Shown one piece after another: positions 32,601-42,640 of a stretch of 64,000 bases of DNA; position 1 is the first letter of the stretch, and the number at the start of each line of letters is the position of its first letter. The translations under genes were made by a program, and so were the position numbers. Below the pieces are notes generated by a model. The model ran no database searches and was not told where the DNA came from. It saw only the letters and a list, made by a program, of their open reading frames with translations. The stretch spans positions 1,253,185 to 1,317,184 of the forward strand of contig JABAKD010000021.1 in NCBI GenBank assembly GCA_012845835.1, read 5' to 3'. This DNA comes from Undaria pinnatifida. Taxonomy: Eukaryota; Sar; Phaeophyceae; Laminariales; Alariaceae.

Positions 32601-35600
32601 CTTTCTCTGCTTTCTTCTTCTCTCTTTGGCCTCAAGCGCCCTCTCCAAACTATTAATATCATTTTTTCTTTCTTATCACAAGTGATCTTAACAGACACTT
32701 CGGTGCCACCTCTGCATCTCTTCGCATAGAAGACAGAGCCTTCACACAACCATTGTGTTCACAGGCTATTCACACACTGGCAGCGTGGCAGGGCTCCCCA
32801 ACTGGGGAGCTACCGAACACGTTTGGGCCCGATAGGTCCGATTTGTTCTTCACAACATTTCGCGTTAGATACCCAGCCAGCTCCATGGGATTGTGCGGCA
32901 GGGTCATCTTGCGTTATTTCTCCTGTGCGACACAGCAGACACGCGCCACGGTCGTATAGGCGTCCCCATGGTTTTTGTCCGGCAAGGTTCTCGCCTTTAG
33001 AAGCTTCACTGAGCGCCAAAAACGGGCCCCGCAGTAGTACTTCAGAAGCTCCGTCCTTTTGAGCAGTGTGGTGCTGCACTGCCGTACGAGGTATGTGCGC
33101 ACTACCACCTGCTCGTTCTGTGGGAACGCACCAGGGGCCTCAGCCGGGAAGCTTTCTTAGGACACACGCTGACGTCAAGAGGCGGCGCACCAACCATTGT
33201 TATTTTTTGCCCCGCATGATTCTAGGCCTGAGGAGCTCTATGCCTTCTTAGGATAACCCAAAACCTTATCTTTTGAGAAAAAGTGAGCGTGCAACCCGAT
33301 CACCGATCTCACAACAGACGTACCAGGTACTAAATAGGCATGGACCGAGGCATACAACGAATCAAACAAAAACAAAACAAAAAAAGACATTCCAGCGATG
33401 ATGCCAGAGGCTAAGGCGCCCCGCAATGCAGAAAACATCCTTTTTTTTTCGTCTTGAGAGCGGTACTTCTAACTACTCATAATAGTAGCAGGCGTCGATA
33501 GTTGGGTGCGGCATACGGGGGGCATCAGAAAGCCGGGGTACTGTAGACCCCCCCCCCCACCCTAACAGGCTTCACATCCAAACGTAGCAGAGACGCACGC
33601 CACGATAGGTATTAACCCCTTTACAGCCCGAAAACCCCTCCCCATACTAATTCCAAGTAGGTTTGTCCCCAAAAAGGGTTCCAGTTGTAAAGGCGTTAAG
33701 GTATACCACTTTTTGGCGAAAATAGTTTCTGAATAACGGGGGCTCCCTCCCGGACAAAAAAATCGTGTTGAATTTTCGTTCTTGTTTTTGGGAAAACCGA
33801 CTGTTTGGTACATTCTAGGCCATACGATTTTCACCGGGTTTCACGTTCATTTTGATCAAAATCACTTTTAGACGCCACACCCCCCAACCCTAACAGGCTT
33901 CACATCCAAACGTAGCAGAGACGCACGCCACGATAGAGGTATTAAGGTATACCGTTTATTGGCGAAAACAGTTTCTGAATGACGGGGACACCCTTAGCCC
34001 AAAATTGTTTTGAATTTTCCTTCTTGTTTTTGGGAAAAACGGACCGTTTTGTACATCTAGGCCATACGATTTTCACCGGGTTTTGCGTTCATTTTGATCA
34101 AAATCACATTTACTCCCTCAGAGGGGTATAGAGTATCATGTCAAGCCAACAACCTTCGCAGGGCAAAAAACAGTTGTCGGTGAGCCTCAACCGCAAGCAG
34201 ACAAAAAAAACGCTCATCCAGCACATGTTCACTTACATTGGCTCCACTCAGTCTGCTGTTCCGAGTATCTTTTGTGGGCATCTATACTTCCGAGCAGCCT
34301 GGGATCCTGGTATAGCAATAGATCTGTAGTACACGCGAACACTTGTCCTCAGTCAGCTATACTACAATTTACGAGTGCTCGCTTTACCTGCCTTGAGCGC
34401 ATCCGATTCCCATCACCGTTCTCTACAAAGTACTCTGAATAGCTGCGATAGCCCACGCACCGCTTGGGGTGGGGGAGGTGCATCGTGGTATCGGCAGCAA
34501 GCGGACAGACACAAAAACACAGGAGAGGGCTGGCGAATCGCTGTAATAACACCGTAACACGCCAAAGTTCGGGAGGGGGGGGGGAGGGGGGGTACTCAGT
34601 TGGGGAATGACCATAGACCCTCGCATCCCTACTATGCCGGGACGGAGCAAGTAGGGTTTTCACCAACCAGCAGACATTGCGGGGGAGGGAGGGGGGGGAG
34701 GGGGGGGGGGCGTCCTCATTTTTTTCTTGCCTCAAGTAATTTGACCATTGACCACGCATCCCTTTCAAGACGGAGCATCGTTCCTACTCCTGATAGAGAC
34801 ACCTCCAACTTTTGGGCGCTCACTACGCTTCTTCCTATCCTACATAGAAACTGTTTGCTTATCCTATCCCCTTCTGTTCGCCGTCTGCGGCCACCATCTA
34901 TCTCCTAGGAAGGCCATTGTTTTCTCGCTACTCTCTAGACTACTAAAATCTTCCATGTCACATACGTCTAATTTCCTCATCTCCTCTAACGCATCCCGTT
35001 CCTTATTATATGTTTCACATGCTCCTACTATGTGAGTCCTACTCTCTATTGTTGTGCCACACGGGCACATATTTGAAGCCACGTCCTCCTCCTCCCGACT
35101 GCTGGTAGATCTCTTGCTTCTTTCTGGTAGGTCCAGGTCCTCTACACGAAATCGCAGTTTCAGCTTTTCGCGTAGTCCATTGGGCCGTGCAGATACGTTT
35201 TTATTGCAATATCTTCCCTCAGCCGTCCGTATATCTCGAAGTGCTTATCTTTCACCTTATTTCTTAGCGCTTGCCTTTCCTCTTCTTCTATATTTCTCTT
35301 ACTTCTGTCTTGTACCCGCCAAACTTCTCTGTAGACAATACCTCTTCTTGGTCTCCCCCTATATCCTTCCATGGTTTCTCGACCACGTTATCCCATCTTA
35401 GTCCAGCTCGCCTTTTTGTTTTTTTCTCCCATACAGCATTATCAACTCTGGCTGGCAGCCTCTTGTCTGGCATATTATTTACTTTATAGTGTCATTTCAA
35501 CTTTCTCGCGTCTGTATTTGTTTCAAGTGGGTACATTCCTAGTTCTGCTCTGAATACTGTATTACTCGTCGTACTTGAGCATCCTAGTACATTTTTAGTT

Positions 35601-38600
35601 GCTGCCATCTGCGCCGTTTCCAGTTGTTTTACGAACTTCGCGTTCCCTTCCCATACTTCTCCTGCGTACTTGTAACTTTGGAACAATCACATTCATCACA
35701 ATACATATTTTAATCCTATTAAACAGTGTCAAGGTGCGGGTCTGTTAGGATCGCATCCATCTTGCCTACTTGTGATTTACTCGTTCCTACTACTTTCGCT
35801 ATATGTGCATCCCAAGAGCAGTCCGTTGAGATGTCGACGCCGGGAGGTCATCACGGTGACTGCAGCAAGCGGGCAAAAAATGAAACAAAACGGAAGTGGG
35901 GAATTTGTCGCTCTGATAAAATCACGCACCGCTTGCCAGGGTCCATCATCGTCTGCAGCACCGCCATGAACCCCTGGTACTGCTCCACCACGCCCACCAT
36001 CCAGAACGTGTCGAGGTTTCTGATCGCACTCTCGGCCGCCTCGTCGAGGGTTTTCGTGGCCAGCACCTTACCACAGAAGGCAGATAAAACGCGCCAGCGA
36101 CGGGCAAGGATAAGAATGTCGAGGGGAATCGGGTAAGAGGGACGAAGTTGTTGAATCAGCTCACCGTCCTTAAACCCTACACCTCACAGCACCTCACAGC
36201 ACCACACAGCACCACACCACACAGCACCACACCACACCACACCACACCACACCACACACCACACCACACCACACCACACCACACCACACCACACCACACC
36301 ACACCACACCACACCACACCACACCACACCACACCACACCACACCACACCACACCACACCACACCACACCACACCACACCACACCACACCACACCACACC
36401 ACACCACACCACACCACACCACACCACACCACACCACACCACACCACACCACACCACACCACACCACACCACACCACACCACACCACACCACACCACACC
36501 ACACCACACCACACCACACCACACCACACCACACCACACCACCCCACCCCAACCTATACCATACCTCCGGCTCTATCAAACGGAAGATGAAGCCGACCAC
36601 TTTCCCTCCCTGCCCCTGCGGCAGCACCAGGCCTCCCTCGTTGTTCCCGTTCACGCCTGCGGCGCCTATGCGGGCCCGGTGGTTCTGCAGCGTGATAGCC
36701 ATGGTTTCACCCACGAGTTCCACCGCCTGCAACAACCACAGGGAGACAGGGCGGGATGGGATGGGATGGGATGGGATGGGATGGGATGGGATGGGATGGG
36801 ATGGGATGGGATGGGATGGGATAGGATGGGATGGGATGGGAGGGGGTGGGGTGGGATGGAACGGGATGGATTGTGATGGGATGGGATGGGTTGGAATGAG
36901 ACGGGAGGGGACAACGGCAAAAACAACCCGACGAGGTTGGGATTTGATGGGATGGGATTGGATAAGACGGGATGAGATGAGATGGGATAGGATGGGATGG
37001 GATGGGATGGGATGGGATGGGATGGGATGGGATGGGATGGGATGGGATGAGATGAGATGGGATGGGATGGGATGGCATGGCATGGGACAGGATGGGATGG
37101 GACACGGTGCGAGAGATGCCCACCACAGGTACTGCGGTAAGAACAAGAGATGACGCGAAGATGGGACGAGATTGGAAAGGATAGGATGTTGAAAAAAAAT
37201 TAACGGTACGACGGGAACATTCTAAACGTATTCCTGAGAGTATCCATCAACGGCCTCTTTGTACCAGAGGTGACCGTGGATACACTAAGCAACGACGCGT
37301 GTGTTTCGGGACAACTGTTCAAACGCCAGTGTTCAAACGCCGGTCGAATTTGCGGAAGGCTCCGTTAGATCCTGTTCCACCAAATGGGACGGGACGGTAC
37401 ACGGCGAGAGAGACACCTACCACGGTTATGGCGGTGGCAGCAGGAAGGAGACACGGCACAACGGGACAGGATGGGATTGAGTGGTATAGAACGGACGAGA
37501 TGGGACTGGAGATGTTGCAAGATTACCTCCACAAAAAAGTGGTGGCGAGAAGAAGAGATGGTGCAACGGGACGGAACGGAATTGGACAGGATATGACGGT
37601 ATGGGACGAGGCGGGACGGGACACGATGAGAAAATATGCATCACAGTTACGGCCGTGCCGGTTGGAAGAAGAGATAACGCAACGGGATGGGGCGATATGT
37701 GACAGGATAGAATATGACGGTATGGGACGAGACTAGATGAACATCCCCCGCAGATATGACGGCGAGAAGAAGAGATGGCGCAACGGAAGGGGATGGAACA
37801 AGACGGGACGGGACGGGATCACACCGACCAACTCAACATATCCGATGCCAACGGCTGTTCGAACAACTCCCGGATCGTTGGCGTCGGAAATCGAATGCCG
37901 CTGCAGTTACGGGTTGGTCTTGGTCCTGCTCCAAGACCAAACTCGACGGCAACACGGGAAACCGTTCTCCGGGCCGATACTTACTAACTTGACCAGCCAC
38001 ACCACACCTCACGCAAACGACAAAAGCGCGTGCAACTACGTCTAAAGTTGAACAGTGAGGGGAAAAGAGGCTGGGCTTCGTTACTTGCAAATATTTGGTT
38101 GGACTGGACACAACGCCAAGGAAAAGCTGTGTAAGGATCTCTAAGACTTACTTTTGATAAATCTTCCAGAGGCCGGGTTGTCGATTACCAGTCTGGGTCT
38201 AAAGATGAGACACTATTCCTAATTAAAAGTCAATGTAAACGTGGCTTGTTATATTTGGGCCCAGACTAGTACGCACTATTTTTCAGGCTAGGGAGCCATT
38301 CCAATGGTGGGGCCAAGGAACGGGCGTAGAACCACTCTAACCCCTAACCCTAGCCCAAGCCCTGACCCCAACCCGGACCCAAAACAGGCCAGAAACGGGC
38401 GAGAAACGTGGCTGCGCCGTTTGCGTGTTTTTTTTTTTTTTTTTTTCGATCTGAGACCACGATTCGTCTCCTCACGCTAACAAGTGCGTACACAAGACCA
38501 CTGGAAAGTATGGCTCCTTCCCGGAAGAAGATGCCCAAGTCGATCCCAGGTGTACCGAGCTGAAGACGTGGGGTTGCCGCGCCGGAAGCCTCACCTTGCT

Positions 38601-39048
38601 CATGACTCGAGTCGCCTTCCGGTTCTTATATTGCTGCCCGGAAACGAACAACTCCAGGGGGTTCCGTAGGGTGGTGAACATCACGTATGGTTGCTGGACG
38701 TGAGCTTGAAACCCTGCCATCGGTTGCAGTTGCAGTAGCAGCAGCGTTAGCAGTGACCGCAGCAGCGATAGGAACAACAGTAGCAGTAGCAAAACAAGAT
38801 AAGCAACAGCAACAGCAACAGCAACAGCGACAGCAACAGCAGCAACAACAACAACAACAACAACAACAACAGCAGCAGCAACAGCAACAGCAACAGCGAC
38901 AGCAACAGCAACAGCGACAGCGACAGCGACAGCAACAGAAACAGCGACAGCAACAGCAACAGCGACAGCAACAGCAACAGCGACAGCAACAGCAATAGCG
39001 ACAGCAACAGCAACAACGACAGCCACAGCGACAGCGACAGCAACAGCG

Positions 39049-39079
<31 letters not shown>

Positions 39080-41351
39080 AAGCTGCATCGGCACTATCAG
39101 CAGCATCGACAAGAGCAGCAACAACACCAGAACAAAAAAACGCATAAGTACTAGCAATAGCAGCAGCAACATCAGCAATAGTGAAAAAAAAAGAAGTCGC
39201 GGTGGCTGCAGTAGCACCACCACCAGCACCGCTACCAGCAGCAGTAGAATAAAAACGGCAGCAGCAGTAACAGCAGCAGTAGCAGTAGCAGCATCAGCAA
39301 CTGCAGTAAAAACAGCACCACCACCAGCGGCGCCGTCATCACCGGCGCAATACCAAGCGAATCAGGACGGAAACGAACAGGACCCAAGAGGAAAACAAAC
39401 ATGAGCTCGACGAGGGGATGGAGGGAGACAAGACGCATGACATATCTACGGGACGGGCAGATTGCGATTCTATTTGCATGCGAACCTCTCACTGGTCTGC
39501 CCTCACAAGTTCGCCCCCCCCTCCATCTCTCTTCTGGTCGATTGCGTCACTCTCTCCATTTCTGGATATCTCTCCCTTGCCCTGTCGATCGTTCCTTCTC
39601 AATAATATCCCCTCCTACATCTCCCGTGCTTTTTTCGATCGTCAGTGACAATACCATCGTCTCATCCCCCTCTCTCCAGTTCGATCGCTGGTGCCATCAT
39701 AGCAGTACCTAGCATAATGACATCGCTTGATGTTTGATACCAGTACCTCACGTATCGATACTGCCAAAGAGGTCGCTGCCATTCTCACCCCAGGTGAAGT
39801 GCCCGGCAACGACGTGACTCTGCTTAATCCGCGGCTCCTGTATCATCTCGTCGATCAGGTCGTGGTCCTGCAGACACACCGTTTCGCCCTGAAACGAAGG
39901 AGGCCACATTCAACAGGACAGATGCGGCGGGGGGCAGAGGGTGAGATGACGAAATCCGAAACCAACAAAAAGAAAGCGGCACAGTTCGCCAACGACACCA
40001 CTTTGGAGGCAGAACAGATGACAGGAAAAATCAGCTTCATTCTGCATCTGCCGTTAGAGCTGTTGCAGGATCTGCAGCGAACCGACCGCATCCCCCCATC
40101 GCACCCGCTGCCGAAAACACAAGCCCTACGTCATCCTTCAGGCGGCGCGTATCATCCCCAGCAGCAAGACCCTCAACGTCCCCTCCCCTCCTTCTCCCCC
40201 CCCCCGCCTCCCTCCCAACCCCCAACACCCCCCCCCGCTCTGATTTCTCCCTTAACCCCCCCCCCTCCTCCACCCCATAAAAAAAAGCGCGCCGTGGCGT
40301 AACGCTGACTTAACTCAGCAATCACGTCCAAGCAACGATTGCGATCGACTCCTCCCCTCTCTGACCCCCCCCTCCCCCCTCTCGCCCTAACCCACCCCTA
40401 GATATAAATCACGGCAGGCCATAACGGCCACTTACCCCGAACCACACCAATGCACCTTACGACGAAGGTGATCGACTGCTCTTCCAGCAGGACCCTCCTC
40501 ACTTCTCACTTGCCCCTCTACCCCCCCCCCCCCCCTGCTTCCCCCAAACCGTAACGCCGACTTACCTCAGCAACTGCCTCGGTGCACCTGACGACGATCG
40601 CGATCGACTGACCCTCCAGCTCAGCCCATTCTCTCAACAGGTGCCGAAGCGAAGACCCCGCGCACTTCCACAAGTGCATGAAGAGCAGGGTGGGGGGGCG
40701 CTCAACCTTCTCCCCGTTGACAATGTCGCCGACGCGGGGCAATGTGTCCAGCTCGTGCAAGCTCCTCTGCCGTTTGAAACCCTCAACCGCGATGTTCTCA
40801 TTCGGGTTCAAGTCGTCGCCCTCTACGTTCCCCTTCGGGTGAAACCGTTCACCCGCTAAGTTCCCCCTCCGTTTGAAGTCGCCCCCGGCCAAACCCCCCG
40901 TCCGGTAAAAACCGTCCACCTCTAACTTCCCGTCGACGTTTCCGATCGGGTTGAAACCGAAAAAGCGCCCAAACTTCGGCAGCGATGACAGAAGCGTCGT
41001 TTGCCCCGCAGGGGGGAGGGGGGTGAGTACCCCCCCCCCCGCCCCCGAACCCACATCGGGCCCCGAACGGATCCCATTTCTTCTCCTGGAAAACCTTAAC
41101 CCTGCTTCCCCGTTGTGTTTGCTGTGCAGGACAGCTACGGAGCCCAGTATTACTGCCGTACATAAGGTTACCAAGGCCGCGGCGACTTTGACCAAGCGGG
41201 GGGATAACCGGCGGCAGGAGGCGGGTGTCGACTGTCGCCCCCGGTGGCCGTCAAAATCAATTTGTTGGACGGAGCTTGTTTGCTCGTTGGAAATAATTCG
41301 TCCATCGGCAGCCATTTGTTCGTTGGATCTCACTTGGTCGTGGGAAGTCAT
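29468..41351 (-). CDS. Membrane-anchored carbohydrate sulfotransferase, seven exons
   Basis: The gene likely transfers sulfate from PAPS to a glycan in the Golgi; in brown algae such enzymes are candidates for making sulfated fucans. Seven exons (41351-40566, 39888-39762, 38713-38595, 36726-36565, 36066-35930, 32014-31847, 29675-29468) join with matching phases (0,1,0,0,2,2) into about 568 residues. Residues 1-52 are polar, 53-75 form one membrane segment (type II topology), and a low-complexity stem follows. The 5'-phosphosulfate loop is FMHLWKCAGSSLRHL near 224-238, VVAGHFTWG lies near 288-296, and the 3'-phosphate site TTLRNPLELFVSG is near 318-330. A C-terminal WEVYEHAVGMFEKR helix follows. 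No ATG precedes Met at 41,351 before an upstream stop, so this start or an unseen upstream exon is used. The acceptor specificity is unknown. Confidence 0.8.
29750..29830. repeat. AATC microsatellite in intron 6
   Basis: Repeated AATCAATC and GAGCAA words next to the acceptor of exon 7. Confidence 0.7.
30591..30660. repeat. (ACAAG)n pentanucleotide microsatellite
   Basis: About thirteen ACAAG units with one ACAGG variant, in intron 6. It sits directly beside a decayed copy of exon 6. Confidence 0.9.
30658..30745 (-). pseudogene. Decayed copy of sulfotransferase exon 6 (copy 3)
   Basis: Reads GFDQTLARQWGV, then FQKR, then the donor AAGCG|GTGCAC, against EFNQTLTQQWEV and FEKR in the real exon. 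The frame is open and the donor GT is kept, but no AG acceptor is seen in the 50 bases upstream. Confidence 0.65.
30985..31390. repeat. Two tandem copies of the GAGGAGCTC dispersed repeat
   Basis: CCCGATACTACATGACTTCG and AAGGCATTCAATCGCGCAA occur at both 31,022 and 31,190, followed in each by CTCGTAAAA and ATCAGACT. They are related to 20,040-20,275. They lie in intron 6. Confidence 0.7.
31608..31690 (-). pseudogene. Decayed copy of sulfotransferase exon 6 (copy 2)
   Basis: Matches the last 80 bases of exon 6 from GTGGTCGACATG to CGGTATACC, 232 bp downstream of it. The frame is interrupted by a stop. Confidence 0.65.
31847..32014 (-). CDS. Sulfotransferase exon 6
   Basis: 168 bp, acceptor GACAG|CCATG, donor AAGCG|GTACGC. 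It encodes ESLWEKYAVGKYNASPNSAE and VVQEFNQTLTQQWEVYEHAV, the usual C-terminal helix. Two decayed copies of its last 80 bases lie downstream in intron 6. Confidence 0.75.
32095..32210 (-). mobile_element. LINE 3'-end fragment
   Basis: About 115 bp matching the 3' end of the LINE at 34,700-35,690 (GGGCGCTCA, GACACCTC, GTTCCTACTC, CATCCCTTTCGA on the plus strand). It ends beside a G/C run, as the other copies do. It lies in intron 5. Confidence 0.55.
33590..33840 (+). mobile_element. MITE family A-like copy with TTAA mini-element (filled site)
   Basis: GACGCACGCCACGATAGG, then TATTAA, the mini-element 33,616-33,695, then TTAAGGTATACC and the family A right-half words. A direct duplicate of the region without the insertion follows at 33,920-34,135. 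Confidence 0.7.
33616..33695. mobile_element. 80-bp TTAA-flanked mini-element (family B)
   Basis: It lies between TTAA at 33,612-33,615 and TTAA at 33,696-33,699. It starts CCCCTTTACAGCCCG and ends CCAGTTGTAAAGGCG. The paralogous empty site at 33,942-33,945 has a single TTAA, which proves the insertion and the duplicated target. Confidence 0.85.
33895..34135 (+). repeat. Direct duplicate of 33,565-33,870, empty at the TTAA site
   Basis: Repeats CAGGCTTCACATCCAAACGT, GCAGAGACGCACGCCACGAT and the body up to TTTTGATCAAAATCAC, with a single TTAA at 33,942-33,945. Confidence 0.8.
34700..35690 (-). mobile_element. LINE, 3' part of the reverse-transcriptase ORF, broken
   Basis: Minus-strand pieces read YAGEVWEGN, LGCSSTTSNTVFRAELGMYP, MPDKRLPARVDNAVWEK, LRNKVKDKHFEIYG, KTYLHGPMDYAK, MCPCGTTIESRTHIVGACE and FLGDRWWPQTA. 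This order is that of the C-terminal part of a LINE reverse transcriptase with a terminal CCHC-like finger. Breaks seen are a TGA where Trp is expected before HYKVNNM (near 35,484), a frameshift near 35,292, another near 35,165 after DYAK, and a stop near 34,860. The 5' end is lost at about 35,690. It lies in intron 5 of the sulfotransferase gene on the same strand. Confidence 0.75.
35930..36066 (-). CDS. Sulfotransferase exon 5
   Basis: 137 bp, acceptor GGTAAG|GTG, donor AAGCG|GTGCGT (phase 2). It encodes AIRNLDTFWMVGVVEQYQGF, matching the late block of family 2 sulfotransferases where a VGV/LxE motif is usual. Confidence 0.75.
36180..36545. repeat. (ACACC)n satellite, about 70 units, intron 4
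   Basis: A nearly pure pentanucleotide array with a few ACAGC and ACACACC variants at its left end. The long open frames on both strands here are artefacts of the repeat. Confidence 0.95.
36565..36726 (-). CDS. Sulfotransferase exon 4
   Basis: 162 bp, acceptor TTGCAG|GCG, donor CCGGAG|GTATGG, phase 0 at both ends. It encodes AVELVGETMAITLQNHRARI and a Gly-rich loop. It is flanked by two pentanucleotide microsatellites, GGGAT on one side and ACACC on the other. Confidence 0.75.
36755..37105. repeat. (GGGAT)n blocks in intron 3
   Basis: Two runs of GGGAT (36,755-36,845 and 36,975-37,075) are separated by a degenerate part. Confidence 0.9.
37106..37830. repeat. Degenerate purine-rich tandem repeat, about 110-bp unit
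   Basis: GGCGAGAAGAAGAGATGGCGC, CAACGGGA and GGACGGGAC-type words recur near 37,400, 37,550, 37,665 and 37,755. This is an intron 3 expansion related to the GGGAT block. Confidence 0.55.
38595..38713 (-). CDS. Sulfotransferase exon 3 (3'-phosphate site)
   Basis: 119 bp, acceptor GGCAG|GG, donor AGCAAG|GTGAGG. It encodes the RNP...S motif (TTLRNPLELFVSG) that contacts the 3'-phosphate of PAPS in this superfamily. The upstream intron is filled with a CAG/CAA repeat. Confidence 0.8.
38720..39330. repeat. CAG/CAA/CGACAG microsatellite, intron 2
   Basis: About 600 bp of CAACAG, CGACAG and AACAAC words. Apparent poly-Gln, poly-Leu and poly-Val frames on both strands are shadows. Confidence 0.9.
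39762..39888 (-). CDS. Sulfotransferase exon 2
   Basis: 127 bp, acceptor TTCAG|GGC, donor GGCA|GTATCG (phase 1). It encodes DHDLIDEMIQEPRIKQSHVV followed by AGHFTWG, a block usual between the two PAPS sites. Another GT four bases later (GTGAGG) would break the phase with exon 3, so the GTATCG donor is preferred. Confidence 0.75.
40296..40492 (-). pseudogene. Two decayed copies of the exon 1 end and its donor site
   Basis: Copies at 40,425-40,492 and 40,296-40,362 follow the real junction (40,555-40,620) at about 130-bp spacing. Each keeps CAGTCGATC or GAGTCGATC and a donor-like TAAGT..GCGTTACG or GTAAGT..GCCGTTA end. Confidence 0.75.
40566..41351 (-). CDS. Sulfotransferase exon 1 (anchor, stem, PAPS loop)
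   Basis: 262 codons ending at a strong donor (CTGAG|GTAAGT). It encodes the cytosolic tail with repeated NEQ motifs, the membrane segment, a Gly/Asn-rich stem and the PAPS-binding loop. Two decayed copies of its last 60 bases plus the donor lie downstream in intron 1. Confidence 0.8.
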
Positions 41352-41760
41352 TTGCTCGTCGAAGCCTATTTGTCCGTTGAACTTACTCCCATTTTGCGGC
41401 AAGATCGTTGCCTGACCCAAGGCGATACCCGTACCTGGCCGACGAGCAACACATAAGTTGTTTTCGTGGAGGAATCATACGTGTACGAAAGCGAAGGAAG
41501 GCGTTACGATCGGGAGGGGAGCGGGAGCGGGAGCGGGACGGGGGTCGTGATACTAGAAAAGGAGGGGAGCGCTATCGGTAGGAACTTACCCCTGAGCGGA
41601 TTTTTCTCGCTACCGTCCCCTGTCCGTGCTGGTGGAAAGCACAGAAAAAAAAAAGAAGACGAAACTTGAATGGTGTTCCGTACTGGAGAAAGCGGGGGGA
41701 AACGAGAATGAGGTCTTGTATTACTATTAATAACACAATAGCATACATATTATATTCGAT

Positions 41761-42140
41761 TTGTATGGGGGAGTAAGGCCTCGGAAACGGGCGCTTTTCC
41801 TCGTTTGTTTTCCACGCGGGTATCAGCCAGCCACCACAGCAGTACCAACCATCTTGTTTTCCACGGCATCCGGCCAACACGGGACTCGCGGTACGGAAAC
41901 CAGCCACCAAGGAATCTCACAGAATGTCTGCTGCGATACCTTCTCCGGCTACCACGGACATCATGGCACGGAAACCAGCCACCACGATATCTCGCGGAAA
42001 CTCTTTCACGGGGAACTGATTCCACAAGGTGGGAACCCGCACCCTTGCCACATGTTGAGGATCCCCCCCGCTAACACAACATGGAGAATCTCCCCCATTT
42101 GCCACAAGGTGGGGGGGGGCATGTTAAGTGAGGCATGTTG
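41761..42140. repeat. Short tandem units with CGGAAACCAGCCACCA
   Basis: CGGAAACCAGCCACCA occurs twice (near 41,895 and 41,967) and CACAAGGTGGG twice near 42,020-42,110, in roughly 72-bp loose repeats upstream of the sulfotransferase start. No promoter element could be named. Confidence 0.5.
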
Positions 42141-42154
42141 AGGGGGGCATGTTA

Positions 42155-42255
42155 GGGGGGGCGTACTCATTTGTTGCTTGCCTTAGTCATTTGACCATTG
42201 ACCACGCATCCCTTTCGAGACGGAGCACCGTTCCTACTCCTAATAGAAACAGTAG
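42155..42255 (-). mobile_element. LINE 3'-end fragment
   Basis: CATTTGACCATTGACCACGC, ATCCCTTTCGAGACGGAGCA and GTTCCTACTCCTAATAGA match the 3' end of the LINE at 34.7 kb. Confidence 0.55.
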
Positions 42256-42444
42256 CAGTTGGCCCCTTTTAAGGGACCTCCCGATAAGGAAACGCGGTAT
42301 GTGGTGCTTGGTACCAGGTATAGAATATGCTCTTTTACGTGGGAACATCATGATCAGGACCAAGTATGGTTGCAAAAATCAGGGGAACATAACCTGGAAT
42401 TAACGAGGCATAGGATTTTGTGTCTATGTGGTCTATGTATCCTT

Positions 42445-42640
42445 TTGTGTCTATACTTCGACACGAGTCAACGAGGGAATAAAATGCTGAGAGTTCTTCT
42501 CGCAATAAGAAACCATGAAAATGAAGGCTCGTACCGTAGTGGGGAGGGCGGGGGAGGGTCCGCTATGCGACCCCCGATCTGAGCTACTACTGGGACGGAG
42601 GGCGAGAGTAGTGCGAGGATAATAAATGGGATGGAAAAAA
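42445..42640 (+). repeat. Dispersed repeat family E
   Basis: The words ACGAGTCAACGAGGGAATAA, AATGAAGGCTCGTACCGTAG, TGCGACCCCCGATCTGAG and GCGAGGATAATAAATGGG recur at 46,195-46,365, 49,795-49,955 and 56,020-56,190. It is about 190 bp. The AAT-rich end might mark a retroposed unit; the class is unknown. Confidence 0.65.

Noticed and set aside
36148-37153. Very long open frames on both strands (up to 320 codons)
   Set aside because: They are translations of the ACACC and GGGAT microsatellites. Only the 162-bp exon 4 inside this region is supported.
37840-37950. An extra sulfotransferase exon on the minus strand after CTGCAG
   Set aside because: The frame is short, matches no family block, and adding it is not needed for the phases of exons 3 and 4.
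38472-39229. Poly-Gln, poly-Leu and poly-Val open frames
   Set aside because: They arise from the CAG/CAA repeat in intron 2 of the sulfotransferase gene. Only exon 3 at 38,595-38,713 is real.
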